DNA from: Chrysoperla carnea
Taxonomy: Eukaryota; Arthropoda; Insecta; Neuroptera; Chrysopidae
Assembly (NCBI RefSeq): GCF_905475395.1
Contig: NC_058342.1
Span: 36,736,140-36,800,139, forward strand
Direction: 5' to 3'
Length of the DNA: 64,000 nt
Shown here: positions 1 through 16,824 of the stretch, one piece after another
How the letters are laid out: each line of letters starts with the position of its first letter
Numbering within the stretch: position 1 is the stretch's first letter
Translations under genes and position numbers: made by a program
The notes under the pieces: model-generated
Seen by the model: the letters and a program-made list of their open reading frames with translations, nothing else
What the model was told of the DNA's origin: nothing
Database searches by the model: none

Positions 1-143
1 TTAGAGTTATCTGATTTGTAGTATTTATAAAATTCGTCGATATTATTCGAATAGCGGTGACATTAGTGACATTACGAACTACATTGACAGATAAAATAAT
101 GAGTGTAAAATAATTTTGACATATTTTAGATTGAAATATTTCT

Positions 144-4391
<4,248 letters not shown>

Positions 4392-6102
4392 ACTAAATTA
4401 AATTCATAGACTTATAAAATGTTGATATTTTGTAAGTCTATGGTTTTTTATCAAATAATCTATATTTATTACCACAGACAAAACAATTTATTTCATTGTG
4501 TGATTACATAAATCACATTTTTAAATTAGGACCATGTGACCATAGCCCAAAATTTAATTAATATTCAATCATTTCTTCATCTAACCTCAAAACAAAGCTC
4601 CGAGTATTTGATAATCAAACATGGCGGTCCAAGGAATAAGTCCGAAAAACTGACAGAAATACAGCTTGGATCAAATATGGCGACCAAGAACTGAAAGTAT
4701 TCCAACTTAAGGTTCGCTTGGACCTTTGATGAGCTATGAAGTGAATAAGTGATTGAATAAACGAAATCAAAGCGCACAGATCTAGCTAATTTTTAAAAAA
4801 AATTTGTTTTTCTTGGTAGTTTGAATTTTAGTTAATAATACGTACCTGTAAAAAGATTCCAAAATAAATTATTTTATACATATCGAATGAGAAGGGGAGG
4901 GGATAGGTAAGGAAAAAGGACTCCCCCTTTCTTACTTTAGTTTTTTAAGAAATATTTATTTTTTTTAGTACAATTCTTGGCAGTCTAACGATTTCCTTGT
5001 CACCATAATTAGTCAATCAGGCTGACGATCGAATCAATATAATTGGATCTCTCATTTTTTCATGTTTATGCTTCAGGGGTAAGAGGGAGGGAGAAGGAAA
5101 GAATCAATTGGGCGCCTTATATAAAGAAAAAATCAAGGAATTTCATAAGAACAATTCGATCGCTAGCCTGTTAGATGAAGGAGCCAAGGAAACCGTAGGA
5201 ATCCCATATTTCTTAAGTTATTTCAAAAAAAACAACGGCTTCTTTTCATTTGCAGCTAGGGCGACAAAATCTTTTAGTTCAATTGAATTTACAGAAAATT
5301 TTTCGTGTTTCACAAATCTTTCTTTACCAATTCTTAGCTTTACGAGCTATCCATAAAACACCAAATCAATGAATAAGAGAAAAAAGCTCGACTAAGACAC
5401 ACACTTCGTGAGATTGTTGTGCTGTGCAAGCTTTGGTCAATGAAGTACGAAAAGATATTCACTTGAATTACGTGTTTACGTTTACTTCACGTGTTTTATG
5501 AACGGTTTCTTTTAAAAAAAAATTACAGTGAAATTTGTTTAGAAGCAAACAACAAAAATAGCCAATCAATTTTACTGTATTTTACATTTACTCCAAGCAA
5601 ATTTGAATTTTATTGAAATCGGAGTAGTTTATTTCATTTTCAAGACAAGAAAAACAAGGCAAATAAAGGTGTACAGATGAGGCAATCAGTCGAAATCCTG
5701 GAGGAAGTTAGGGTACTTTTTGGAGGCAGATATCTTCGGAGTGATACAGCTTTCCGTTCCAATGAAGGTAAGGTGCACCCCTTCTCCCACGGTTTGGTAA
5801 GATTGCCATAGCCCATTGTTTTTATGGGTTTGATTGCCGCTTTATTACAAAGTTTGAGCCGACAGTCCGCTCCCGGACCATTAAAAAGAGTTTCATTAAA
5901 ATTTATGGTGTAAACTATAAATACGCATTCGAAAGTTGAATTTGATTGGAGTGATTTAGCCTAAAATAAATAATAATAATAAAAAAACATGGTTCTTCTT
6001 TTCCAACAAAAAATATTTGTTAGTGTAACAATATTTAAAAAGAATTTAGAACAAACACAATTATTGCTTAAAACAAATACTCTTATTTATTTACAATCAA
6101 AC
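4392..6102. other. Intergenic stretch, no gene seen
   Basis: This follows the kinesin stop codon. A possible poly(A) signal AATAAATTATTT lies near 4863, about 470 bp downstream. The small open frames here (for example 5108-5356) have no recognisable domain and no flanking splice signals. No clear repeat was found apart from poly-A and poly-T runs. Confidence 0.6.
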
Positions 6103-6168
6103 AGTAAAACCTGTCTATAATATTGTTTGAACTTCAATCATGACTGTTCATTATAGACAAGTTTTACT
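6103..6168. mobile_element. Short palindromic element, pogo-like
   Basis: The left end CAGTAAAACCTGTCTATAAT is mirrored by the right end ATTATAGACAAGTTTTACT, giving a hairpin of about 66 bp. The CAGT start resembles the other pogo-like miniatures of this window. The strand is arbitrary. Confidence 0.6.
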
Positions 6169-6408
6169 ATATTTTCATTTTTTTTAAAAAGTAATTCTTA
6201 CAATAGATTTTCTGTAATACGATTTCAAACTAGTGGACTGAATTTACTGTTTTCTTCTAGTTTTCGTGTTATTTTCCGGTTAAATAGAATCTATTGTATG
6301 AATTCTATGAGAATTGTGATTCAAACATTGATCAGATGCAGGATACAACGAACGGATTCTAGGGAAAATTGAAGGGCAATTAATTATATCAATCCTGTCC
6401 CTAATCCC

Positions 6409-6530
6409 TATGTATGCTTACATCTTTAAAACTACGCAATGGATTTTGATGCGTTTTTTCGAATAGATAGAATGAGTGATTCAAGAGGAAGGTTTTTATG
6501 TATAATACATGCATAATATAGTAGAGTGAG
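6409..6530 (+). repeat. Dispersed repeat segment, copy 1 (partner at 29281-29410)
   Basis: It shares TCTTTAAAACTACGCAA and AGAGTGATTCAAGARGAAGG with 29281-29410. This sequence type is widespread in insect genomes as part of non-autonomous elements. Here only a fragment remains, with no terminal repeats. Confidence 0.6.
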
Positions 6531-7050
6531 AGGTTGAAAGGGATGTGCTTCGGGGGGATGGGAAGGTGGAGCGAGAAAGTGGGGATGAATAATCGAATAT
6601 TTTCAAATATACCCAAGTGGGATATCAAATAAAAGAGCATGACGTGTACATTACAAAACTGTAACCCCTACGCAAGAGGGGAAAGTAGGGTTATAGAATT
6701 TTGACCTAAAATCTATAAAATCTAAAAATTTTTAAAATGAAACACCATTTAAGGTGACCGTTATTGTGACTATGAGTAGTTGTAACAGTGTAATGAACTG
6801 ATCAATTTTTGAATAGAATCCGTTATTGAACAGTTAAGAGTTAAATTATTAATTTAGAAGCTGTGTGATTAGAACTTTTGTTTGTTGCCTAATGACCTAA
6901 TGACCTAATGTATGTAAAGATGATTGTTTTCAAACCAAAGATTTTTAAAAATGTCTTATTTATAATATTTAAATAAATTATTCACAATATTCGAATTATT
7001 TTATTTCTTTTATTTGACTTTTATTTTTCTCTTTAGCACCACTGAATCAC

Positions 7051-7857
7051 AGATATTGGACTCTTGGTACCGATATTTCGCACAAAGATAAATTTAAGCT
7101 AAAAACTAACATCAAAAATGTAAAGTTTAACCCAAAATTAGTAGGTTTTAAAAAAAATTCCATTCAAATCGGATAAAATTTGGGTGTTTTATGAAAAAAA
7201 TCAATTTTTTGAACTTTATGACGTCATCAAAATCCAAAAAATTAAATTTTGCTGTATCACATCTAAATTTCATCCAATTTTAATAAACCAAGTATGGAAT
7301 TATACTAAATTTGGGTGATACTTTTCAAATTTGTGGTCAAATTTAACTTACCTATAAAAGTTTTGAAGATATTGGAGTCCTGGTAACGATATTTTGCACA
7401 AAGATGAATTTAAGCTAAAAACTAACATCAAAAATAGAAAGATTGACCCAAAATTAGTGGATTTTAAAAAAAATTTCATTCAAATCGGATAAAATTTAGG
7501 TGTATTATGAAAAAAATCAATTTTTTGAACTTTATGACGTCATCAAAATCCAAAAAATTAAATTTTGCTCTATCACATCTAAATTATATCCAATTTTAAT
7601 AAACCAAGTATGGAATTATACTAAATTTGGGTGATACTTTTCAAATTTGTGGTCAAATTTAGCCTACCTATAAAAGTTTTGAAGATATTGGAGTACTGGT
7701 ACCGATATTTCGCTCAAAGATGAATTTAATCTAAAAACTAACAACAAAAATAAAAAGTTTGACCCGAAATTAGTAGTTTTCAAAAAAAATTTCATTCAAA
7801 TCGGATAAAATTTGGGTGTATTATGAAAAAATCAATTTTTTTAACTTTGTGACGTCA
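7051..7857 (+). repeat. 316-bp tandem satellite, about 2.5 units
   Basis: The phrase AGATATTGG recurs at 7051, 7367 and 7683, a constant spacing of 316 bp. Units contain TTTATGACGTCATCAAAATC, CAAATCGGATAAAATTT and TAAACCAAGTATGGAATTAT and differ by a few substitutions. The third unit stops after the GACGTCAT block. There is no open frame. This is a small satellite array or an internally repeated element between kinesin and scramblase. Confidence 0.8.
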
Positions 7858-8256
7858 TAGAATACTATATGTGATCCGGTCATTTTTTGTGACACTGAGT
7901 ATACCAAAGAGGGCAAAATATGAGCTTAGTGATGGAGTTATGCTGCTCATATTTTGTTTTTATTACATTTGATAGAGGTAATAGAGGTCTGAGGTAGGTA
8001 TAACTCTTTGTTTCTGGTGATACTGATACTGATACTAATATTGATAACTGAGTGTTTAAATGATTAAATGAACTCCTCGAATACCTGCCTATCAGAAAAT
8101 GAATGAGATTAGATAGTTTATTATCTAAAATAAGTTAAGTATTTATTAAAATTGACGTCCTGCGTCATAATTCATTTATTTTCCATACTGTTCAATAAGA
8201 TTTCATCAAATTTTGAAAAAAAACGAAAGTGTCTGTGTGCGCTCAATACCAAAAAA

Positions 8257-11200
8257 ATGGACGAGGAATTGTCTAGACAAATCGATGAACGTGAAATTCA
8301 AAGTTCACGGGCCGATCGTGAACGAATTCGTCAAGCTCTAGCATCACAAATATCGTCTTCAACAGGTAATTGTGTATAAAAGAAAATGGTTTTATTATTA
8401 ATCGATTGTTCACACGATAGACAAGAGACAGGTCTAAAGGTCAGTTGCAGGCTTTTTCATTTGCACACAAATATGTTTCTCTTAAAAAGGACAATTGGTT
8501 CAATAATTTTATTGTTTTTAATTATAGGGAATCTTTGTCAAATTTTTGCTACTAGAGGCGCTCATGTAGTCCTTGATCAGACATCAGATAATCTGTACTT
8601 TTGTAGTCGAAATCAAATCAAAATTTGACTATTTGTCTTAATTTACAGTGCACAGAGTGGTTCAATAAGACGTTACTATACTTATACGTAATATCAAGTA
8701 GTAAAATCTTATTGAACCACTCTGTACAATGATTTTTATATTTTGATCATTCCTGCTTTTAGAATTGTGTCACCTAGGATATAAGATCGGAACCCTAATA
8801 GAAAATCACTCTCTTGCCTTTCTGTAAAAAAAAAATAACAATAAACCTCTTTTGAACCTTTCGATTTTTGTACCATGTTTATATGAAATATATCAAGGTA
8901 TATTAAGTTTAGTTCCAAGTTTGTAACTAGAGCTTACAAATTCATAAAATCAACTAAAAAAGTCCATTTCTGGTTATCCGTCTGTCCGTCTGTAAACATG
9001 ATAATTCGAAGACAATTTTCGTTATTACAAAATTAATATTTTTAATAATTAATAATTAAAATGTTAAATTATGGGAAAAAATATAATAAAGAAAAAATGG
9101 AAAAGAGTTATCCTACCCGTAATGCTTAGATCAAACTAACTCAATTTGAGAGTCTGTCTTACCATTAAGGCTAGGATACTTATATTAACCCAAATTTGCT
9201 ATTTAAGTTAAGTAAACGAGATAACATGTCACTTGTGAGTTTTATGATTCTTTAATTAATTGTTTTTAATTAATTATCAAAGATAACTTAAAAGTTATTT
9301 TACCATCTTCTTTATTTTAATTTTTTCCACAATTTAACGTTTTGATTATTTTAAAATATCATTTTAAAAATTATAATTTTTTAATTTTAAAATGACGCAT
9401 TTTTCCACCTAAAAAAGTTGAATAATTCGACGAACTTTAATAACGGAATCTTCATTTCACATTTGTAGTTTATAATTTTGATATAACCAATGTCATTCAG
9501 GGTAGAATTAGACAAAATATGCTCTTGTGCAGGTAGAGGTAGGGTGGGGGTATGTTCTCACTCTCGGTAATATCTCTCGTAATCAGTCACCGCCATATTG
9601 ATTATTTGAATCATCTCGATAATATTTAAAAAAATTTTGATTTTGAGTAATCTTTTACATCTCTTATGCCCAAAAAATAATGTTCACACCAATGAATTTA
9701 TGCTTTTTACAACGTTTGAATCAAGATGTGAGAACAAGCTAAGATGGCGTCAATTTGGTACATGCGCGAACTGAACTAAAACTCGTCCTCCATCGAACAT
9801 ACCTTGTCTAATTCTACCATTGTATCACAACAACTACCTTATAAATAATAGTCGTATTCGATGTTAGCTAAGATTCTTTAAATTATGATGTAGATTGTGA
9901 TGAAATCTTAGAGATGGCGTCCTATATACCCACAAATACCCTACTACCATATTTAACCACCCAAAGTAGTGGTACTACGGTAGGTAAGTCGCATAGAATG
10001 TCAGACAATAATTATTAATGATGACACCTTGTTTGTGTGATTTTAGAATCGTTTCCTGGCACACGACGACCCATTCCAGTGTCCACAATTGAATGGCAAT
10101 CAACAAATCTAACACAAATGATCCCAATGAGTGGATTGGATTTTCTGGGTGGCGTGGAGCAAGTTTGTATTCAACAAACGGTTGATCTTAATGAATGTTT
10201 GTATTTAGGAAAAATCAATTCATTTGTTTTTGTAATACTTATTGCGAAAGCTACCGACGTATGTAAATGAAGTATGCAATTTTCTTAAATAAGTTATGTC
10301 GTTTAAATTTTCACAGAAGTATTACATTACAAGACATTTTGTGTATAACTCGTGTAGAAAGCCACGCGCGGATCCAGGCAATTTTCCCCCTCTTTGTTTT
10401 ATACATAAGAACGTCCATAAAAATTCTTCTTACTTAATATACTTTAAATGGCTAACAATATGGTTGCCATATCGAAACTAACTGTATATCGAAAACTACT
10501 CAGCTCATGTGTATTTATATGTTATTCTCATCAGAAAAGCCTGACTTTCTACACTAGTTGTACAAAGTACTATTATACCCGTTTATACTCCTATATCTAT
10601 GAAATGGTTTATGATTTAAAGAGGCTCAAAATGTCCCATGATCCCGAGGGGAACGTAGGGCCTCAGTCAAAATGCCAGGGTTTATTCTGGTAATTTTACT
10701 GTCACGAGCTCCAAGGCTATGAGGTAAGGGGTCTAAAAAATTGAGTCGTATCATTTGGTTGAGGACATAGGTATACGCGGGTATTCAACCAATTGCCGAT
10801 CATTTAAAGTGATTACGTTTTTTACAGTGTTGTCAAATCAAGAATCAGAAAATTTATATACCATAAAAATACCACATGGCGAAACGCTTTATTTGGCAAG
10901 TGAATCCTCGACATCTTGCCATCGAACATTTTTCGGATCAAACCGTGCATTTTCGTTACGTGTTTATGATCACACAAGACAAGAGGCATTCCAATTACGC
11001 AGACGTTTGGCGAGTAGTTGTTGCTTATTTGGTTGTTTCTTACAGGTAAGAGGTACTTCAAAAATTTTTATCAAAACCGGTTTTTTTATGAAATTTTATT
11101 TAAAGAAATTATTCTTGCAAATTTTGTCATTTGCTAACTTCTGTTATCCAATATCCATAGGCGTAGAGTTTTTAACTTGTTAATAACTTTGAGGTCGATT

Positions 11201-12587
11201 ATTTATGACTCATTTTTGACTTAGAAAATTAGTCGAATCAAAATTTTACGTCGAAATATGTTTACATGTATCGGGATATCATTGAGGCTAAAGGTCGTAA
11301 AATTTGATTTCAAGGACATTAAAAAACGACGAAGTTTTTTTTTGTACGCCGACAAAATTAACTTATTGAAAAATAGTGACTGAATATCATGTTTTGACTT
11401 AATTAAAGTTTTTATTGACTTTATGACCAAATATGGCGAGCAAAAGCAAAAGTTTGGACCCCTCCCTTGGATAATTCCTGCGCACAGGCCTGAGTAACAT
11501 TTTTTGTAGAATAATCATCACTAGCTAATTTATACTGATAAAGACTACATTTTATATTAAAATACCTGTTTACAATGAACTAAAAGTGGACGTTGGCAGC
11601 TGAAACGTGACTCCGCCAATGAGAAAAGTGTGGCAGAAATTTATCGCGATAGTATACATTTATGAAATTTTAGGCTCGATTAAATTCCCCTGAAATTTTT
11701 TAATAAATAGACGCCAATGTTTAATAGCTTAGTATTAGTAAAAAAAATTGATTGAATTGTTATTTGAACAGAAAGTTGAGGTATGGATACCCCCAGGGGA
11801 TATAATTGGTACAATCGAACAAAATTGGTCAATAACATCAACTTCCTTTACTGTGGTCAACAGTGTGGGCAACGCTATCTATCATATTGAGGGACCAACA
11901 AATGTTTGCCCTTGCGTCACATTGACTGAAAGCAATTTTAGTGTAAGTAAACACATTTTTGGATCCTTTTCTTGGTCGACTTCAAAATGGAATGTGCAAA
12001 ATCCCCGGTTTCCACACATCTCTGAAAGTTTACACACTCTGGCACAAAGAGTATGACTGTCTTTTGTTTGTATGTCAAGAGTGACGTGACATGACGCTCT
12101 AAGATACTGAAGTCTTGAGAACCCTTAGTCAGAACCCAGGGAAGCTGAAGGTGTTTTGAGAACTCTAGCATAGAAAATTTGGACACACTGACCTTTTGGA
12201 CCAAACACCTTACTTTATAATCATAAATTCGCAAGCGTTGTTTAATATAGACTTTGATTCACGACAGGTTTTAAGTTCAGATCGTCAATCAATTGTTGGA
12301 AGTATCAAGCATCAATGGGACCATATTTTAGTGGGATATACATTAGTTGTCAATTTTCCGGAACGAAATTTAAATGTTAAACATAAAGCATTATTAATTG
12401 GTGCAGCATTTTTACTGGTTAGTATAATTCTCTTATCTTTTTTCAAAAATTCTTGCTGCCGCCTTTTTTCAAAACCGTGAATTATTTCATTATTACAAAT
12501 TATCTCGAATTTGAGCTAACTTCGATTTTCTTTTTCTAGGAATATATGCTTTTCTTACAAACCAGAAAATGTTCAATTCGATGTTGA
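8257..12587 (+). CDS. Phospholipid scramblase family protein, 7 exons
   Basis: Scramblases are membrane proteins that move phospholipids between bilayer leaflets in response to calcium. Proposed exons: 8257-8365, 9912-9983, 10047-10196, 10828-11045, 11772-11942, 12268-12417, 12540-12587. Phases agree throughout and give 305 residues, a usual length. Family marks in order: a short hydrophilic N-terminus with a small proline-containing exon; GLDFLGGVEQVCIQQ; FFGSNRAFSLRVYDH; the cysteine cluster ASSCCLFGCF expected for palmitoylation; EVWIPPGDIIGTIEQNW; and a C-terminal membrane helix LLIGAAFLLEYMLFL ending TRKCSIRC. One oddity: where typical members have an Asp-rich calcium motif just before the helix (pattern D-x-D-N-F-G), this protein reads HILVGYTLVVNFPERN, so the acidic ligands are missing. 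The donor of exon 3 (GTTTGT) is non-optimal. The family is certain; paralogue and calcium response are not. Confidence 0.93.
8653..8724. mobile_element. 72-bp hairpin element in scramblase intron 1
   Basis: CAGAGTGGTTCAATAAGA at the left is the exact inverse of TCTTATTGAACCACTCTG at the right, with a short loop. It is a miniature inverted-repeat element with no coding content. Confidence 0.7.
8875..9010. repeat. Partial copy of the ACATGGTATA repeat family
   Basis: It contains ATATCAAGGTATATTAAGTTT, AGTTCCAAGTTTGTAACT and CCGTCTGTCCGTCTGTAA, also found at 33240-33384, 37440-37615, 46130-46200 and 47335-47440. Only one end of the family is present here. Confidence 0.6.
9501..9828. mobile_element. 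Inverted-repeat element in scramblase intron 1
   Basis: The left end GGTAGAATTAGACAAAATATG is matched by the inverse of ACCTTGTCTAATTCTACC at the right. Fifteen terminal bases pair exactly. The 328-bp body has no open frame. It ends 83 bp before the small scramblase exon at 9912. Confidence 0.65.
10385..10490 (+). repeat. Fragment related to the fold-back element at 54110-54373
   Basis: It shares CTCTTTGTTTTATACATAAG and TTCTTCTTACTT with the right half of the element at 54.1-54.4 kb. It lies in scramblase intron 3. Only one arm is present. Confidence 0.5.
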
Positions 12588-13390
12588 AATTTTGTAACAA
12601 CATCACACATTTATATCAAATCAAATCAACAAAATAATTCTGAAAACTAAATCATTTAATTACGTGAAGGACGATTCTAAAACATCCGAATCCACTTAAT
12701 CGGCAGTCGTCACTCTCGTAATTAAAAGATCTGCAATCAGTTCATCAATACTCATTCTAAAAATTAACGACTAACTGGATTTTTCATTTTTGGGGCATAA
12801 ATGTACGCAAGCGCGTATCCATAGAGAATCAATCTGGAATGGAATAGGCGGTTTTTTGATGGAAAACCCATTTTTATTTTAGACTTCGTCCCCAACGGAA
12901 GTCATTTGATCAAAATTGTACACTTATTCTTTTTTTGACCAAATAGAGCCGTGATTAAAAGAACTGCGTAACATCCTGCCAAACTATTCCCCCTTAAAAT
13001 AAATTCAACCCTATAATTATCCAATGACTAGTCAGTAGGGCCGTAAATGGTAAAAGCGAAACAGTCCTGTATATATGATATATACAACCCTTCCCGCATT
13101 TGTGTAAAATTGTTACTTCGAAGTCAAGTTTGTTCCTTCCTTTTAATTCGAAACATATATCCGAAGACATATATTATTGGGATTGGGAGAAAACACTCCG
13201 CTTTGCAATGGTACACAGAAATGATTTCAAAAATATTGGGTCTGGATTTAGGGCTGATAATAATTTTCCAAAAAATGTATAAAATAAAAATATTTTTATT
13301 GTAATAAATAATTTAAATAATAAAATTTTTCTAAAAAAATAATATCTTTTTTTTTTTTAATAAAATTTGGCTAATCTCAAAAATACATTT

Positions 13391-16300
13391 TTAATAATTT
13401 GGCTTAACGAATTCTCTTCCATCAATCAATACACCTAAAAATGGATAAGCAAATTATTTAGGTATGTGTTAAGATCTTAGAATCAACTTGAACTCTACGA
13501 ATCGATTTTGGATTTAAGATCAGATCACGGTTAAACTTCTTGTTGAAAATGACTTAAGATTTGAACTGATTAGAAACATTTCTAAGAATTTTCATTTTAA
13601 ACGATACTTACCAGCGATACATGCTGTCATAAAACAAACGATTGCTCCAGATATAAAAGCTCGTATCGCTAATTCTGCAATTGTTTCCCGTGATTTTGGA
13701 ATCAAGGTTGTTAAACCACCAACCATAATTCCAATTGAGCCAGGATTAGCAAATCCACATACTGCGTATGTAGCAATCATTTCCGAACGTGCCTAAAAAA
13801 TATTATTAAGTTATAAAAGGCACTAGTTTTGTGTTGATCAGTTGATTGGAAAAAATTAAGGAAAAGTATGGGAAAAAATGGAAAAGAATGCAGAAAATTA
13901 TTTACATTTAATAAACCCTTCTTCTTCATTTCGCCAAGTTCTTTGTATGCAGCAAATTCATTGACAACCGTTTTTAAGGCAATTAAATTACCAACATGCT
14001 CACATTCGTCCCAGTCGACGCCCATGATCCAACTAATCGGTGTGAATATTTGGGCAACAATATATTGAAATGTGACATCCTTGAAACCTATTTGATAATA
14101 ACATCCAAAATTTTAATATAATTTGTCAAAACACGGCGTAGAAGACTGTCAAATAATGACAGATATGGGTGCTTCATTTCTCTATCGCTTCTGATTCGAA
14201 GGCGACTAAAAACATCTGCTTATCTTTTTCTAACACAAGGACTCGGCAAAATTATGGCTGGCGGATAATGAATTTTAGAAATCTTGAAAATTGTTGCTCA
14301 AAGTGTTGAAGGCTGATATGGTTTTTAGCCCCCTCCGAAGCAGAAGTCAGAAAATGTAGCACCTCGATCTGTCATACTTGTTAAGTCGACCTGTAAGTAC
14401 TTACCAACGCGTTCTCCAAACCAACAAACCGTTTCATTTAAAAATGCTACAAATGCTACAAATGCAATTACATTTGCAATAATTCCAAGTACAATTGCAA
14501 TACCACCGTTAGCGCCTTTGGTTGCCGCATCAATTGCAGATGTATCGTCTCTGTAACGTCAACATTGTTATTGCAAGCTACATTTTATTTTTTGGAACAA
14601 AAAGCGGTTTTGTTAAACTTTGCCAAATGTGATGGCAAAAGGAGTTAATCTATGTCTATTTTTGGAATAATTTTCCTGTGAAATATTTTGATGTAAGACT
14701 AAGAGTCGTAAAAATTAAAGTACATACGTTTCTTCAATAACAATAGTTTCCTGTGTCGCTTTTCTTTTTTCTGTTTCTGGATAAATTAATTTACTAAAAC
14801 ATAATGCGGCAGGTGCTGACATTAAGGAAGCCGTTATTAAATGACTAGGTTCAGCTCCAAATGAAATATATGCCTGTAAAACAGTTCCTAAAACACATAG
14901 TTTTAATATTATTTTAAGTACTCGTAAACATAATCCTTTTTAACAAATTTTATTAGTCACCTGCAACTGTTGCAAAGCCTGATGTCATTACCGAAAATAA
15001 TTCAGATTTCGTTAAATTTTGTAAATATGGCTTTAATAACAACGGTGATTCAGTCTATGAACATAAAAATAAAATAAAATTTCAAATGAAAAGAATTTTT
15101 TAAAGTAATTTACCATTCCTAAAAATATATTTGCCGCTGAATTGACACTTTCGCAAGTTGATGTACCCATAACAGATCCCAAGGCCCAACCAAGTCTCGT
15201 TACAATGGCTTGCATAATTCCATAATAGTACAAAATATTTACCATAAAACTAATAAAGAATATTGTGGGCAATGTCTGAAAACAAATGCAAAAATTCAGA
15301 CTAAATTATAAATTTGATTATGGCCGCCAGAAAATGTGACCCAAAAATAGCTTACCGCAAAAGCGAACACTTGTGGAAAATCATCTCCAAGACCATGGAC
15401 TAAAGGACCACCATAAATAAATTCAGCACCGTAGGATGTGTAATTCAAAAATTGGGTAACTTTATCGCCAAATACTTGGAATACATTTCGTCCAACTGTC
15501 CAACGAATTGTCAATATTCCAAACAATACTTGTAAAAAGAGACCCGTTACAACTGGTCGCCATCGTATCTAAAAATTATGTTTAGAAGTGCCCAATTTAT
15601 CAACACAAGTTTTCAAAATTTTATTTAAGTTATATTTTTTTGGCATATTATGAAAAAATAAATTTTTATTATGCGTGCAACTTGTATACTTGTGTGCTGT
15701 CGACAAAGCATCTATTGTTTGAAACGGACAATAACCTGACGGACACTGCACTCTATACAACACTTAATCGATGTATTAAAATACCTTTTTGTGGTGTTTT
15801 GAAAACACAAAACCAATAACTAAAAATGCTCCTAAACCAATTAGACATTTTAATCGATATCTTTCTTCGGCTGTGTCAAAAAATAAGAAAACAAGGAATC
15901 CAACTAAAAAAATTCCTGTCAGGACATAATTCAATACTTGAAAGGTACTTGATCGTCTGAAATTTTAAAAATAAATTTTATATTTCTTCAGCAAAAACTA
16001 ATTTTAGTGTTTAATTTTTTCGTACCTTTCATTCGAATTAAAGCATGAAGAAATCTTTGTAAAAAATGTTTGCCAAAATTTCGACGAAAGATTATATAAA
16101 AATAGTGTGTATCCAAAAACATATAAAAGTATTAATAATCCAAAACCATTTGCCCAATCAAGTGAATCTGAAAATTAATGAGATTTTATAATACTCTTTG
16201 TGTTAACTGTAGTTTGAATTATTTGTTTATATTATTTATAAATTATTATATTTGTTATTAACAAAGAAGTATTACTTCTTGCGAAAACATAATCTGAATA

Positions 16301-16824
16301 CACTGACGCTCTCACCTGAATCACTCCGTACAAAATGTATAGTCGCAAATATAAAATACAATAATAGTACAAGATGTAACACGATGTGATAAAATAAATG
16401 AAATTTTGATTTATTTGAGCCATACATTTCTTTAAAATTTGCATAAATTCCATTTGATTGTGTTCCATTTGTTGCTTTTCCATTTGATTCAATTGAAAAT
16501 TGTTCAGGATAACTTTTCGATTGTAATTTTATTTCATGTAAATTGTCCTTCAAAAAAATTATTTTTAAAAATTCGTTTTCTATCACGAAAGCTCTATAGT
16601 GTCAAACGGACTTTAGAATGTAAACGTTTCAGGTAGTTTCATAGAAAGGACTTGGAAAAAAAAGGTCAACGTGGGGAATTTCTTAAAGTTTTATGATTTC
16701 TTGAACCCGAATCAGACCGTGTTTCTGGAATTAAGGCCCAAGACTATAATAAATAAATAAAATTCATTTTTGTACGTACCGTTTGAGTATCATCGATAAA
16801 ATTTTGATTCACATGCCCTTCCAT
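13391..16824 (-). CDS. Concentrative nucleoside transporter (SLC28 / CNT family), 12 exons
   Basis: Sodium-coupled nucleoside uptake across the plasma membrane; metazoan relatives are SLC28 and fly CNT1/CNT2. Proposed exons in gene order: 16824-16780, 16547-16316, 16167-16026, 15956-15785, 15568-15356, 15275-15114, 15054-14961, 14887-14728, 14550-14405, 14087-13906, 13792-13612, 13434-13391. Phases agree and give 590 residues, normal for the family. Membrane segments start at FHLFYHIVLHLVLLLYFIF. Conserved blocks are IRWRPVVTGLFLQ, the substrate-site segment MGTSTCESVNSAANIFLG running into TESPLLLKPYL across an intron, and near the C-terminus ARSEMIATYAVCGFANPGSIG. If the last donor (GTAAGTATCG at 13611) were ignored, the frame would stop after five odd residues. 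Splicing to a 44-bp final exon instead gives ACIAGVLIDGREFVKPNY, which restores the usual family ending. Confidence is high for family and structure, lower for the N-terminal exon. Confidence 0.93.

Noticed and set aside
5108-5356. 82-residue open frame after the kinesin gene
   Set aside because: No domain, no splice signals and AT-driven composition.
13592-13612. Nucleoside transporter ending in KYRLK
   Set aside because: The position has a consensus donor, and splicing to 13434 restores the expected family C-terminus.
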